Shown: in pieces, positions 16,427 through 25,982 of the stretch
Position numbering within the stretch: the first letter of the stretch is position 1
Layout: each line of letters starts with the position of its first letter
Origin: an uncultured Oscillospiraceae bacterium
GTDB taxonomy: Bacteria > Bacillota > Clostridia > Oscillospirales > Oscillospiraceae
Length of the DNA: 64,000 nt
NCBI GenBank assembly: GCA_944385465.1
Contig: CALWXH010000001.1
Location: 62,001-126,000, forward strand
Reading direction: 5' to 3'
Made by a program: the position numbers and the translations under genes
Notes under the pieces: model-generated
Databases searched by the model: none
Told to the model about the DNA's origin: nothing
What the model saw: the letters and a program-made list of their open reading frames with translations, nothing else

Positions 16427-18325
16427 ATGTCAGTACAACCGATGAAGTTCATCACCGTCACCGGGCCGATCGAGCAGTTTGACCAGGTGGTGCGTGCCTG
16501 CATCATCGACCAGCAGTTCCATCCGGAGAGTGTGCTGCAGTCGGTGCATCACAACAAAAAACTGCGCCCCCTGGAGGGGGCCAATCCCATGGCGTCCCTG
16601 CTGCACCAGGCAGACGAGCTGCTGTCCCGTCTGGACCTGGAGCCGGCGTTCCGCCCCTTCCCCCCGGAGGTGGATGTGGAGCAGGTGCGCGGTTATCTGC
16701 AGGGGCTGAAGGATCAGCTGGACCAGATGGACGCCCAGATCGCCAAGCTGCGCCAGGACGCGGTGGATGACCGCTCCGCCGTCAGCCAGCTGGAGAATTT
16801 CGCGGGATTGTCCCTGGAGCTGTCCGAGCTGCGCAGGCTGCAGCATATGGTGTTCCGCTTCGGCCATATGCCCCAGGAGAGTTACCGCTCCTTCAAGGAG
16901 GCGCTGGACAAGCGGGAGGACTGCTTCTTCTTCCCCACCAGGACCGACGCGGACCAGGTGTACGGCTGCTACTTTGCCCTGCGCAGCCGGGAGGAGACGG
17001 TGGACGCGCTGTTCGCCTCCATGCACTTCATTCCCGTCAGCTTCAACGATGAGGTGAACGGCACGGCCCAGCAGGCCATGGAAGTGCTCTCCCACCAGGC
17101 CCGGGACGACGAGGCCGGGGCCGAGCGCCTTCTGGAGCAGGAGCGCCAGCTGGCCCAGCGGGAGGGGGAGCAGCTGCTGACCTACCGCGCCTGGCTGTGC
17201 CGGGAGTATGAGGTGCTGGACATGCGCCGCTACGCCGCCCGGTCCAAGGAGACCTTCTACCTCATGGGCTGGGTGCCCAAGGGGGACGCGGAGCAGTTCG
17301 TGGCCAATGTGGAGGCCTTCGGCACGCTGGACTACGTGGTCGATGACGCGGAGGACGCGGTGATGACGCCGCCCACCAAGCTGAAAAACGGCATCCTGGG
17401 CCGGATTTTTGAGCCGTTCCTGCGGATGTACGGGCTGCCCAACTATCGGGAGTATGACCCGTCCACCTTTATGGCCATCACCTACTGCCTGTTTTTCGGC
17501 ATCATGTTCGGCGACGTGGGACAGGGCGCGTTGCTCATCCTGTTCGGACTGTTTATGGCCAAGAAGATGAAGATGTGGCTGGGCAAGATCATCTCCTGCT
17601 GCGGCGTGTCTTCGGTGGTGTTCGGCTTTGTGTACGGCTCGGTGTTTGGATTTGAAGAAATCCTGCCGGGATTCAAGATCCTGGAGGGGAGCAACGTGCT
17701 GTACCTGCTGCTGGCCTCCCTGGGGCTGGGCGTGGTGCTCATCGGCTATGTGATGATCCTGAACATCATCAACGGCGTGCGCCAGCGGGACTTCGACAAG
17801 ATTGTCTTCGGGCCCAACGGCCTGGCGGGCATGGTGTTCTACTTCGGCCTGATTGCCGCCGCGGTGCTTACCCTGCTGGGCGTGGTGAATCTGTTCCGGG
17901 TGTGGTACATCCTGCCCATGATCGTGCTGCCGCTGGTGCTGATGCTCTTCCGGGAGCCGCTGTCCAAGCTGGCGGCGGGCGACAAGAACTGGAAGCCGGA
18001 GTCCCTGGGCGGACTGCTGGTGGGCGGATTCTTCGAGCTGTTTGAGACGCTGCTCTCCTTCCTCACCAACACGCTCTCCTTCCTGCGTGTGGGCGCCTAT
18101 GCCATTACCCACGTGGCCCTGATGCTGGTGGTCCATGCCCTGGCCGGATCCGGGAATATTGTGGTGCTGGTGCTGGGCAACCTGTTTGTCATGGGCCTGG
18201 AGAGTGTGATGGTATGTATCCAGGTGCTCCGTCTGGAGTTCTATGAATTGTTCGGCCGGTTCTACCAGGACAGCGGCCGGGAATTCCGGCCCAAGGTCGT
18301 GAATTATTCCACCAAGCTCAACTAA
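16427..18325 (+). CDS. ntpI: V-type ATPase membrane subunit I (a subunit)
   Basis: Stator membrane subunit forming the ion half-channels with the c-ring; 632 residues. Residues 1 to about 330 form the hydrophilic, coiled-coil-containing N-terminal arm. From about residue 345 there are around seven hydrophobic helices beginning with the family-typical FFGIMFGDVGQGALL. The penultimate helices contain TLSFLRVGAYAITHVAL, carrying the essential Arg next to the c-subunit Glu. The ATG at 16427 has AAGGAGGAG. Confidence 0.93.
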   Translation: MSVQPMKFITVTGPIEQFDQVVRACIIDQQFHPESVLQSVHHNKKLRPLEGANPMASLLHQADELLSRLDLEPAFRPFPPEVDVEQVRGYLQGLKDQLDQMDAQIAKLRQDAVDDRSAVSQLENFAGLSLELSELRRLQHMVFRFGHMPQESYRSFKEALDKREDCFFFPTRTDADQVYGCYFALRSREETVDALFASMHFIPVSFNDEVNGTAQQAMEVLSHQARDDEAGAERLLEQERQLAQREGEQLLTYRAWLCREYEVLDMRRYAARSKETFYLMGWVPKGDAEQFVANVEAFGTLDYVVDDAEDAVMTPPTKLKNGILGRIFEPFLRMYGLPNYREYDPSTFMAITYCLFFGIMFGDVGQGALLILFGLFMAKKMKMWLGKIISCCGVSSVVFGFVYGSVFGFEEILPGFKILEGSNVLYLLLASLGLGVVLIGYVMILNIINGVRQRDFDKIVFGPNGLAGMVFYFGLIAAAVLTLLGVVNLFRVWYILPMIVLPLVLMLFREPLSKLAAGDKNWKPESLGGLLVGGFFELFETLLSFLTNTLSFLRVGAYAITHVALMLVVHALAGSGNIVVLVLGNLFVMGLESVMVCIQVLRLEFYELFGRFYQDSGREFRPKVVNYSTKLN

Positions 18326-18787
<462 letters not shown>

Positions 18788-18791
18788 CAAA

Positions 18792-18930
18792 GAAGCGCGG
18801 AGGGTAGACGCGCAGGGGAGCTTGGAGCGGAGCGAGCTTTGCAAACCAAGAATCGCGAAGAGAGTCTGTTTGTAAAGCGAGTCACAGCGAAAGCGACCCG
18901 GCCGCGCGTCCAACCCGCAGCGTGACACCA
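18792..18930 (+). repeat. Dispersed intergenic repeat, copy R2 (inside the V-ATPase operon)
   Basis: Non-coding 139-bp element sharing ordered blocks with a minus-strand copy at 45525-45390: GAAGCGCGGAG, TGGAGCG, AAACCAAGAAT, TCTGTTTGT, CGAGTC, GCGCGTC and GCGTGACACCA. The centre can form a hairpin, GCTTTGCAAAC (18836-18846) with GTTTGTAAAGC (18868-18878). The equivalent stem in the other copy has different bases that still pair. Confidence 0.7.
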
Positions 18931-19138
18931 AGAAGCGCCCGAGCCGCGGCTCACAGCGGACTAAGACGGCACGCAGACACGGACAGCGGGGCGGCGCCCT
19001 TCAGCTGCCACGCGGGAGTGCGGATGTGCCGGCTTAGAACCGCGTCGTGAGCAGGCGAGGCGTGATCAGCCCAAGCGCCCGAGCCGCTGCCCAAAGCCCG
19101 GATGGACCGGGCCAGGGCTATGAACCAAGGAGAAGGTT
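18931..19138 (+). repeat. Repeat-module region between ntpK and the subunit F gene
   Basis: The rest of the 351-nt non-coding gap in the V-ATPase operon. It contains two more copies of module A (AGAAGCGCCCGAGCCG at 18931 and CCAAGCGCCCGAGCCG at 19071) and, at 19041-19069, a segment CGCGTCGTGAGCAGGCGAGG related to the 3' part of the 45.4-kb copy. The ribosome site AAGGAGAAGG of the next gene is at 19126-19135. No reading frame with ribosome site was found on either strand. Confidence 0.6.
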
Positions 19139-19444
19139 ATGCGTTACTTTGTGATTTCCGATAACACCGACACCCATGTGGGCCTGCGCCTGGCGGGAAT
19201 TGAAGGTGTGGTGGTCCGCAGCCGGGAAGAGGCGTTGGCGGCGCTGGACCAGGTTTTTGACGATCCCACCGTGGGGATCCTGCTGATCACCGAGAGCCTG
19301 GCAGAACAGTGCGCGGACAAGCTGGCCCCCAGAAAGATGGAGGGGCGGACTCCCCTGGTGGTGGAGATTCCGGACCGGCATGGCGTGCGCGCGAAAGACG
19401 CCATTACCCGGTATATCCGGGAGGCCATCGGGGTGAAGATGTGA
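19139..19444 (+). CDS. V-type ATPase subunit F
   Basis: Central-rotor subunit of 101 residues (NtpG in Enterococcus nomenclature). It has a Rossmann-like fold starting MRYFVISDNTDTHVGLRLAGIEG (written over two segments: MRYFVISDN and TDTHVGLRLAG), then GILLITESLAEQ and LVVEIPDRHG, all typical of V/A-ATPase subunit F. ATG 19139 has a strong AAGGAGAAGG. It is separated from subunit K by the repeat region and from subunit E by 70 nt. Confidence 0.9.
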   Translation: MRYFVISDNTDTHVGLRLAGIEGVVVRSREEALAALDQVFDDPTVGILLITESLAEQCADKLAPRKMEGRTPLVVEIPDRHGVRAKDAITRYIREAIGVKM

Positions 19445-19514
19445 AACTGCGAGTTGAAAGAGCTGTGGCGTCCATCCAGGCCGCTCCGACGCTCTGAGAT
19501 CAGGAGGTCTTTTC

Positions 19515-20126
19515 ATGCAACAACAAATGGAAAAGCTGCTCCATTTCACCGATGCGGTGATGAAAAATGCCGTCCGGGAGAGCGACGAGCTGCGCAAACA
19601 GCTGGAAGAGACCCGCACCCAGGCGCTGGAGCGGGTCCGGGACGAGGCGAAGGAGGCCGCCCGGGCCTATTATGACAAGGAGGCCGCCCGCATCCGCGCG
19701 GAGGCCGGGCGGGAGATCTCCAAGCATCTGATGGAGTCCAAACGGGAGATCTATCTGCGCCGGAAAGAGATCGGCCAGGAGGTCTTTGACAAGGTGCGGG
19801 AGCGCATCGCCCAGTACACCGCCTCTCCGGAGTACCCGGAGCATCTGAAGGAGCTGTTGCTGTCGGCCCTGAAGCAGCTGCCCGGCGCCACCAGGGTGTC
19901 CCTGCGCCTGCGCCAGGAGGATCTGCCCCTGGGACCGGAGCTGGCCAAGGCGGCCGCGCCGGTGGAGGTGGAGTATGAAGAGGGCTCGTTTTCCCTGGGC
20001 GGGCTGGCCATTCGCTGCCCGGAGCTGGGGCTGCGGGTGGACTGCTCTTTTGACAACCGGCTGGAGGAGCTGTCCAGCCATTTCGCGGAGTCCTTTGGGC
20101 TCTCCCTGTCCGATGATGAGCTGTAA
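19515..20126 (+). CDS. ntpE: V-type ATPase subunit E
   Basis: Peripheral-stalk subunit of 203 residues. The N-terminal half is a long charged helix that pairs with subunit G/H; the C-terminal half is a mixed domain containing GGLAIRCPELGLRVDCSFDN, the usual E-subunit signature region that binds the catalytic head. ATG 19515 with CAGGAGGT upstream; 14 nt before subunit A. Confidence 0.9.
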   Translation: MQQQMEKLLHFTDAVMKNAVRESDELRKQLEETRTQALERVRDEAKEAARAYYDKEAARIRAEAGREISKHLMESKREIYLRRKEIGQEVFDKVRERIAQYTASPEYPEHLKELLLSALKQLPGATRVSLRLRQEDLPLGPELAKAAAPVEVEYEEGSFSLGGLAIRCPELGLRVDCSFDNRLEELSSHFAESFGLSLSDDEL

Positions 20127-20140
20127 GGAGGTGTCCGGCC

Positions 20141-21904
20141 ATGCGTGAATATCAGATCTATAGTGTCAACGGCCCGGTGGTGAAGGTCACCGGCGGCCGG
20201 GGCCTGGCCATGATGGACATGGTCTATGCCGGACAGGAGGAGCTCATCGGAGAGGTGGTGGGCGTAGAGGACGAGCTGACCACCGTTCAGGTGTATGAGG
20301 ACACTGCCGGCCTGGCGCCCGGCCAGCCGGTGAAGAGCACCGGAGCGCCCATGTCCCTGCTGCTGGGGCCGGGGCTGCTGGGCAACATTTTTGACGGCAT
20401 CGGCCGCCCGCTACGGAATCTGGAGGCCATTTCCGGCCCCTTCCTGGGCCGGGGGGTCAACATCCCCACGCTGGACAGCGAGAAGAAGTGGGACGTCACC
20501 CTCGCGGTAAAAGAGGGGGATGCCGTCACCCCCGGCATGCTGTATGCCCAGTGCCGGGAGACGGCTGCCATCATCCACCGCTGCCTGGTGCCCGCGGGGC
20601 TGAAGGGTAGGGTGACCAAGGCGGTGGCGGACGGTGCCTACACCGTGGACGATGTGCTGGTGGAAGTGACAGACGGGCGGGGCAAGGTGACCCAGCTGAA
20701 GCTGGCCTCCCGCTGCCCCATCCGGGGCGCCCGGCCCATCCGCCGCCGTCTGCCCATCACCCGGCCGCTGATCACCGGCCAGCGGATCATCGACACCCTC
20801 TTCCCCATCGGCAAAGGGGGCGCCGCCGCCATCCCCGGGCCCTTTGGCGCGGGCAAGACCATGACCCAGCACCAGCTGGCCAAGTGGTCTGACGCGGATA
20901 TCATTGTCTATTTGGGCTGCGGCGAGCGCGGCAACGAGATGACCCAGGCCCTGGAGGAGTTCTCTGAGCTGAAGGATCCCCGCAACGGCCTGCCCCTGAT
21001 GAACCGCACCATCCTGATTGCCAATACATCCAATATGCCGGTGGCCGCCCGTGAGGCGTCGGTATACACCGGCATGACCATTGCGGAATACTACCGGGAC
21101 ATGGGCTATCACGTGGCCCTGATGGCCGACTCCACCTCCCGCTGGGCGGAGGCTCTCCGGGAGATCTCCGGCCGTCTGGAGGAGATGCCCGCGGAAGAGG
21201 GCTTCCCCGCCTATCTGGCCTCCCGGCTGGCGGAGTTCTACGAGCGGGCCGGCTATGTGGAGACCCTGGAGGGCAAGGAGGGCTCGGTCACCGTCATCGG
21301 CGCCGTCTCTCCCCAGGGCGGCGACTTCTCTGAGCCGGTGACCCAGAATACCAAGCGGTTCATCCGCTGCTTCTGGGCGCTGGACCGGGGCCTGGCCTAT
21401 GCCCGGCACTTCCCGTCCATCCACTGGATGAACTCCTATTCCGAGTATACCTCCGAGCTGAAGCCCTGGTATGACCAGAACGTCTCCCCTGAGTTTGACA
21501 AATGCCGCCAGCGCATCTCCAACCTGCTGCGGGAGGAGAGCCAGCTGATGGAGATCGTCAAGCTCATCGGCGCGGACATTCTGCCGGAGGACCAGAAGCT
21601 CACCATTGAGACTGCCCGGGTGATCCGCCTGGGCTTCCTGCAGCAGAACGCCTATCATGAGATCGACACCTATGTCCCCCTGCAAAAGCAGCTGAAGATG
21701 ATGCAGGCCATCCTCCGGCTGTACGACGGGGTGAAGGCCGCGGTGGACAAGGCGATTCCCCTGTCTCAGTTTACCGCCACCGGGGTGTTTGACAGTCTGG
21801 TGAAGATGAAGTACGAGATTCCCAATGACGATCTGTCCGGCTTTGACAAATACGAGCAGGAGATCGACGCGGCCCTGGCCAAGGTCAACGCCGCCAACAG
21901 CTGA
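20141..21904 (+). CDS. ntpA: V-type ATPase catalytic subunit A
   Basis: Catalytic ATP-hydrolysing subunit, 587 residues. Walker A GPFGAGKT is at 233-240, the catalytic Glu lies in GCGERGNEM, and Walker B/Arg-finger regions follow (VALMADSTSRWAEALRE, SPQGGDFSEPV). The roughly 90-residue non-homologous bulge of A subunits precedes Walker A. GAGGTG-type ribosome sites link it to subunits E and B. Confidence 0.96.
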   Translation: MREYQIYSVNGPVVKVTGGRGLAMMDMVYAGQEELIGEVVGVEDELTTVQVYEDTAGLAPGQPVKSTGAPMSLLLGPGLLGNIFDGIGRPLRNLEAISGPFLGRGVNIPTLDSEKKWDVTLAVKEGDAVTPGMLYAQCRETAAIIHRCLVPAGLKGRVTKAVADGAYTVDDVLVEVTDGRGKVTQLKLASRCPIRGARPIRRRLPITRPLITGQRIIDTLFPIGKGGAAAIPGPFGAGKTMTQHQLAKWSDADIIVYLGCGERGNEMTQALEEFSELKDPRNGLPLMNRTILIANTSNMPVAAREASVYTGMTIAEYYRDMGYHVALMADSTSRWAEALREISGRLEEMPAEEGFPAYLASRLAEFYERAGYVETLEGKEGSVTVIGAVSPQGGDFSEPVTQNTKRFIRCFWALDRGLAYARHFPSIHWMNSYSEYTSELKPWYDQNVSPEFDKCRQRISNLLREESQLMEIVKLIGADILPEDQKLTIETARVIRLGFLQQNAYHEIDTYVPLQKQLKMMQAILRLYDGVKAAVDKAIPLSQFTATGVFDSLVKMKYEIPNDDLSGFDKYEQEIDAALAKVNAANS

Positions 21905-21915
21905 GGTGATTGCAG

Positions 21916-23325
21916 ATGAGATTGGAATATACGGGCCTGTCCGACCTGAACGGCTCCCTGGTGGCGCTGCAGGGCGTATCCGGTGTGTCCTATGACGAGT
22001 TGGCCGAGCTGACCATGTACGACGGGACCCACCGCTACGGCCGCGTCATCCTCATCGAGGGGGACCGGGCGGTACTGCAGGTCTTTGAGGGCACCCGGGG
22101 AATTTCCCTGGAGAACACCCGCACCCACTTTACCGGCCGGCCCATGGACATCGCCCTGTCCAAGGAGATGCTGGGCCGCGTGTTTGACGGCGCGGGCCGG
22201 CCCATTGACGGGCTGGGAGAGCTCTATCCCGATGAGCGGCGCAACATCAACGGCTCCGCCATCAACCCGGTGAGCCGCCAGTATCCCAGAAGCTGCATCT
22301 ATACGGGCATCTCCGCCATTGATGGCTGTTCCACCCTGATCCGGGGTCAGAAGCTGCCCATTTTCTCCGGCGCCGGCATGGCCCACAATGAGCTGGCGGC
22401 CCAGATGGTGCGCCAGGCCCGGGTGGCCGGGGACGACGGGGAGTTCGCCATCGTCTTTGCCGCCATGGGCGTCAAGAACGATGTGGCAGAGTTCTTCCGC
22501 CGCAACTTTGAGGAGGCGGGCGCCCTGCAGCGGGTGGTCATGTTCCTGAATCTGGCCTCCGATCCCATCATCGAGAGAATCCTGACTCCCCGGTGCGCCC
22601 TGACCGCCGCGGAGTACCTGGCCTTCAACCACGGCTATCACGTGCTGGTGGTCATGACGGATATGACCTCCTACTGCGAGGCGGTGCGCGAGTTCTCCTC
22701 CTCCAAGGGCGAAATCCCCTCCCGGAAGGGCTTCCCCGCCTACCTGTACTCCGACCTGGCCTCCCTGTACGAGCGGGCCGGCATGATCGTGGGCAAGAAG
22801 GGCTCGGTCACCCAGGTGCCCATCCTCACCATGCCCAACGACGATATCACCCACCCCATTCCCGACCTCACCGGGTATATCACCGAGGGTCAGATCGTGC
22901 TGGACCGGAACATGGACCAGTCCGGGGTATATCCCCCCATCAATATCCTGTCCTCCTTGTCCCGTCTGATGAAGGACGGCATCGGCAAGGGCTTTACCCG
23001 GGAGGATCACCCGGGACTGTCCAACCAGCTCTTTGCCTCCTATTCCAAGGTGCAGGATGCCAGGAGCCTGGCCAGCGTCATTGGCGAAGACGAGCTCTCC
23101 GCCCTGGACAAGCAGTACCTGAAGTTCGGCCGGGCCTTTGAACAGTATTTTGTCCGCCAGGGCCAGCAGGAGGACCGCAGCCTGGAGCAGACCCTGGAGC
23201 TGGGCTGGACCCTGCTGTCCATCCTGCCCCGGGGCGAGCTGGACCGGGTGTCCGACCAGGAGCTGGACGCCCACTACCGGGAGGGCGCCTTTGAGGCGCT
23301 GGCGGAAGAGGGCCGCACCCTTTGA
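21916..23325 (+). CDS. ntpB: V-type ATPase regulatory subunit B
   Basis: Non-catalytic nucleotide-binding subunit, 469 residues, alternating with A in the head. The P-loop is degenerate ([14 protein letters not shown]) as is normal for B subunits. [27 protein letters not shown] and [21 protein letters not shown] are strongly conserved (the last two cited as positions around residues 275 and 300). The ATG at 21916, 11 nt behind the subunit A stop and after GAGGTGAT, is preferred over TTG 21910. Confidence 0.95.
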   Translation: MRLEYTGLSDLNGSLVALQGVSGVSYDELAELTMYDGTHRYGRVILIEGDRAVLQVFEGTRGISLENTRTHFTGRPMDIALSKEMLGRVFDGAGRPIDGLGELYPDERRNINGSAINPVSRQYPRSCIYTGISAIDGCSTLIRGQKLPIFSGAGMAHNELAAQMVRQARVAGDDGEFAIVFAAMGVKNDVAEFFRRNFEEAGALQRVVMFLNLASDPIIERILTPRCALTAAEYLAFNHGYHVLVVMTDMTSYCEAVREFSSSKGEIPSRKGFPAYLYSDLASLYERAGMIVGKKGSVTQVPILTMPNDDITHPIPDLTGYITEGQIVLDRNMDQSGVYPPINILSSLSRLMKDGIGKGFTREDHPGLSNQLFASYSKVQDARSLASVIGEDELSALDKQYLKFGRAFEQYFVRQGQQEDRSLEQTLELGWTLLSILPRGELDRVSDQELDAHYREGAFEALAEEGRTL

Positions 23326-23397
23326 GCGGGGGCGTGGAACAATGCCGGAAATCCCCGTGAGGGTCTCTTCCCCTCGCGGATCTGAGGAGGTGTCCAC

Positions 23398-24018
23398 ATG
23401 GCAGCGGTACTGCCCACAAAGGGAAATCTGATGGCGGCCAAGCGCTCCCGCACCCTGGCCCAGACCGGATATGAGCTGATGGACCGGAAGCGGAACATCC
23501 TGGTGCGGGAGATGATGGCGCTGCTGGACGACGCCTCCGCCGTGCAGAAGGAGATCGACGAAGTGTTCCGCTCCGCCTATGCCGCCCTGGCCCGGGCCAA
23601 CATCGAGCTGGGCCTGTGCGACCGCATCGCGGAGGGCGTGGAGCCGGACAACAGCCTGGATATCCGCTGGCGCTCGGTGATGGGGGTGGAGCTGCCCCAT
23701 ATCCCGGGCAGGTCTCCGGCGCCCAGGCCGGACTACGGGTTTGCCTATACGTCTCCGGCCTTTGACCTGGCCTACATCGAATTTGCCCGGGTGAAGGACC
23801 TGGTGCGCAAGCTGGCGGAAATCGAGACCTCCATCTATCGCCTGGCGGAGGCCATCAAGAAGTCGCAGAAGCGGGCCAACGCTTTGAAGAATATCGTCAT
23901 TCCCAACTTTGACTCCACCATCCGGATCATCACCGAGGCGCTGGAGGAGAAGGAGCGGGAGGAATTTGTCCGCCTGAAGGTCATCAAGCGGCAGAATGAG
24001 GCGGGCAAGAAAAAGTAG
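23398..24018 (+). CDS. ntpD: V-type ATPase subunit D
   Basis: Central-shaft subunit of 206 residues, forming a long antiparallel coiled coil inside the A3B3 head. The N-terminus (PTKGNLMAAKRSRTLAQTGYE) and the C-terminal RANALKNIVIPN and EEKEREEFVRLKVIK stretches are characteristic of subunit D. ATG 23398 has GAGGAGGTG. Last gene of the operon, followed by a terminator. Confidence 0.94.
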   Translation: MAAVLPTKGNLMAAKRSRTLAQTGYELMDRKRNILVREMMALLDDASAVQKEIDEVFRSAYAALARANIELGLCDRIAEGVEPDNSLDIRWRSVMGVELPHIPGRSPAPRPDYGFAYTSPAFDLAYIEFARVKDLVRKLAEIETSIYRLAEAIKKSQKRANALKNIVIPNFDSTIRIITEALEEKEREEFVRLKVIKRQNEAGKKK

Positions 24019-24077
24019 CGCGGGCGGAGAGCGAACAGATCCGCCCCAGTCGGAGCGTTCAAAAATGAAAGCCAAAG

Positions 24078-24126
24078 AAAAGTTGGTGGGAACCCCATGA
24101 AGAATGGAATTCCCACCAACTTTTTT
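24078..24126 (+). terminator. Terminator of the V-ATPase operon
   Basis: GTTGGTGGGAA (24082-24092) pairs with TTCCCACCAAC (24110-24120), extended by AAAA/TTTT, with TTTTTT at 24121-24126. The mirrored A-run makes it work for the convergent anti-sigma operon too. Confidence 0.9.
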
Positions 24127-24165
24127 GATATTCCGTGAGCGGAAAGGGCCGTTGGCGGCCCGGCC

Positions 24166-25029
24166 TCACCTTCCGTATCGGTGGCCGCCGGCGCCCTGGG
24201 AGCCGTTCCCGTTTCCCTGGTTTCCGCCGCCCTGAGCGCCATTTCCCTGGCCCGCGCCCTGAGCGCCGCCTTGCTGGCCGGCGTGGGTTTCCCGGGCGCC
24301 TTCCTGGTTGTGCTCCTGGCCGTGATGGCCCTCTCCCCGTCCGTTCTGCCCGCTGTCCGGGCCCTGCCCGGACAGGGCCCGCAGCAGATCCCGGATCTCC
24401 CCCATGGTCATATCCGCCACATCTTCCGGGGTGAGGTCCGGGTCCAGGGCCCGCAGTTCCAGGTAAGCCTGATATTTCCCGTAGGACAGCCCGTGCTCGT
24501 GGGCCTGCTCCACCTGGTCATGGTTGGCGCTGTGGCAGTGGACATTGGGCTGGCCCGCCGTCTCGCCCTCCACGCCGGACAGGAGGCGGTGGCACTGGGC
24601 GGTATCGGAGCCGGTCACCGTGATGGTCACCACCTCGTCCCGGGCCAGCAGGGCCGTGACCGTCTCGCTGTTCAGGATTTCCTCCACCGCCTGGTCATAG
24701 CGCTGGAAGGTCACGTCCACCAGGGCGGCCAGGGCCCGGCCATCCTCATTGTAGCCCTCCACGCCGATCACCCGGTCGAACCGGTTGACCTCCAGCTCCA
24801 GCGAGGGGTTGACGTCGATGCTGATGGCGGCGGTGGGGGTGAAGTAGAGCCAGTGCCCGCCGATTCCGGCAGCGGCCAGGAGCAGGCAGGCGGCGGCCAC
24901 GGCGGCCACCCACCGCCGTGGGCTCCGGGGGCGGGAGGCCTGACGCCGGGCCGTGAAGGCCCGGGTGCGGTCCTTCAGCTCCCGGGAGGCGTGGACGCTG
25001 TCAAAGGCGCTGTATATCTCCTTACGCAT
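24166..25029 (-). CDS. Membrane anti-sigma factor with RsgI-like extracytoplasmic domain
   Basis: Single-pass membrane protein of 287 residues, expected to hold the ECF sigma factor encoded just upstream. The cytosolic part (about 1-40) is Arg-rich; one hydrophobic segment follows (about 41-62). The outside part opens with ISIDVNPSLELEVNRFDRV, matching the periplasmic domain of RsgI anti-sigma-I proteins, including the Asn-Pro at which RsgI is reported to self-cleave. The last 60 or so residues are low-complexity Gly/Gln/Asn/His. Start ATG 25029 overlaps the sigma stop by 8 nt. The N-terminus does not resemble the classical RsgI_N domain; the stimulus is unknown. Confidence 0.75.
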   Translation of the reverse strand: MRKEIYSAFDSVHASRELKDRTRAFTARRQASRPRSPRRWVAAVAAACLLLAAAGIGGHWLYFTPTAAISIDVNPSLELEVNRFDRVIGVEGYNEDGRALAALVDVTFQRYDQAVEEILNSETVTALLARDEVVTITVTGSDTAQCHRLLSGVEGETAGQPNVHCHSANHDQVEQAHEHGLSYGKYQAYLELRALDPDLTPEDVADMTMGEIRDLLRALSGQGPDSGQNGRGEGHHGQEHNQEGARETHAGQQGGAQGAGQGNGAQGGGNQGNGNGSQGAGGHRYGR

Positions 25030-25504
25030 CCCCGTCACCTCCCAGCGTCTCCCGCAGCTGTTCCCGCGCCCGGGATAAGAGCGTGTATACCGTGTTGGTG
25101 TTTTTCTTCAAAAGGGCTCCGATCTCCGCCGCGGTGTACCCCTCATAGTAGTGCAGGTAGACCACATCGCGGTACTTTTGGGGCAGGGCCAGCACCGCCT
25201 CCAGCACCGGGCTGTATTCCGGCCCGGCCTGGGCGGCCAGGCCGGGCAACTCCTCCAGGGAGACGGTGCGGCTGCGGAAGAAGCTTTTCAGCAGATCCTT
25301 GCAGGCGTTCAGGGTCACCCGGATGAACCAGGCCTTCTCATGGGCTTCGCTGTCAAAGGGGGCGTCCCGCAGGGCATATTTCAGAAAGACGGTTTGAAAA
25401 ATATCCTCGGTATCGGCATGGCTTTTCAGGCGGATCAGACACAGGCGCTGTACGGTATCCCCGTAGCGCTCTATGGCTGTATGCACCTCCCGCTCACTCC
25501 TCAT
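25022..25504 (-). CDS. ECF-type RNA polymerase sigma factor
   Basis: Sigma-70-like factor of 160 residues with region 2 (KSHADTEDIFQTVFLKYAL) and region 4 (LPQKYRDVVYLHYYEGYTAAEIG, given here as a position near residues 100-125) and no region 3, the ECF architecture. ATG 25504 has GAGG 8 nt upstream; the longer frame upstream overlaps the neighbouring gene and is not used. Coupled to the anti-sigma gene downstream and 23 nt behind a secreted-protein gene. Confidence 0.9.
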   Translation of the reverse strand: MRSEREVHTAIERYGDTVQRLCLIRLKSHADTEDIFQTVFLKYALRDAPFDSEAHEKAWFIRVTLNACKDLLKSFFRSRTVSLEELPGLAAQAGPEYSPVLEAVLALPQKYRDVVYLHYYEGYTAAEIGALLKKNTNTVYTLLSRAREQLRETLGGDGDA

Positions 25505-25527
25505 GCCCAAAACCTCAGCTTTCTGTG

Positions 25528-25932
25528 TTACCTGCCCCGGCCTCCATGGTGGCCGCCCTGGCGATGGCCGCCGCCGTGACCGTTCTGACAGCCGGTCCCG
25601 TCCTGGGGCCGGGCGGCGAAATTGTCGCACACCCCGTCACCGTTGTTGTCCACATAGTTCTGGCTGCCGCAGCCGCCGCCTCCGGCGGCCAGCAGATCGC
25701 AGACGCCGTCGCCGTCTTCATCCACAAAGCGGCAGCCTGCGCCGGCGCACTGCCGGGCGCCGCCGCAGTGGCGGCGGCAATCCTTCCGAAGGCACTCCCC
25801 TGCCAGGCAGTTGTCACACACACCGTCGCCGTCGGCATCCACATAGTTGGCGCCCGGCGCGGCAAAAGCGCTGGCGGTCAGCACAGACAGGGCCAGCGCG
25901 GCGGCGAGCACCCCCGCAAACAATTTTTTCAT
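25528..25932 (-). CDS. Secreted Asp/Cys/His-rich protein with three calcium-type repeats
   Basis: 134 residues. A Sec signal peptide (MKKLFAGVLAAALALSVL, predicted cleavage after about residue 24) is followed by three DxDxDGxCD repeats, DADGDGVCD (32-40), DEDGDGVCD (71-79) and DNNGDGVCD (95-103), resembling thrombospondin type-3/EF-hand calcium loops. There are 11 cysteines in the mature part. The tail HGGGHRQGGHHGGRGR is His/Gly-rich and could bind metal. First gene of an operon with the ECF sigma and anti-sigma; ATG 25932 with GGAGGG. I know no named family, and its role (sensor ligand, metal scavenger or regulon member) is open. Confidence 0.7.
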   Translation of the reverse strand: MKKLFAGVLAAALALSVLTASAFAAPGANYVDADGDGVCDNCLAGECLRKDCRRHCGGARQCAGAGCRFVDEDGDGVCDLLAAGGGGCGSQNYVDNNGDGVCDNFAARPQDGTGCQNGHGGGHRQGGHHGGRGR

Positions 25933-25982
25933 AACGTTTCCCTCCAACAAAAAATCAATGGCCGTATTTCGGTCTCACTTCC

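Noticed and set aside
24166..24345. Repetitive Gly/Asn/Gln/His sequence as a tandem DNA repeat
   Set aside because: It is an imperfect low-complexity coding tail of the anti-sigma factor without a fixed repeat unit.
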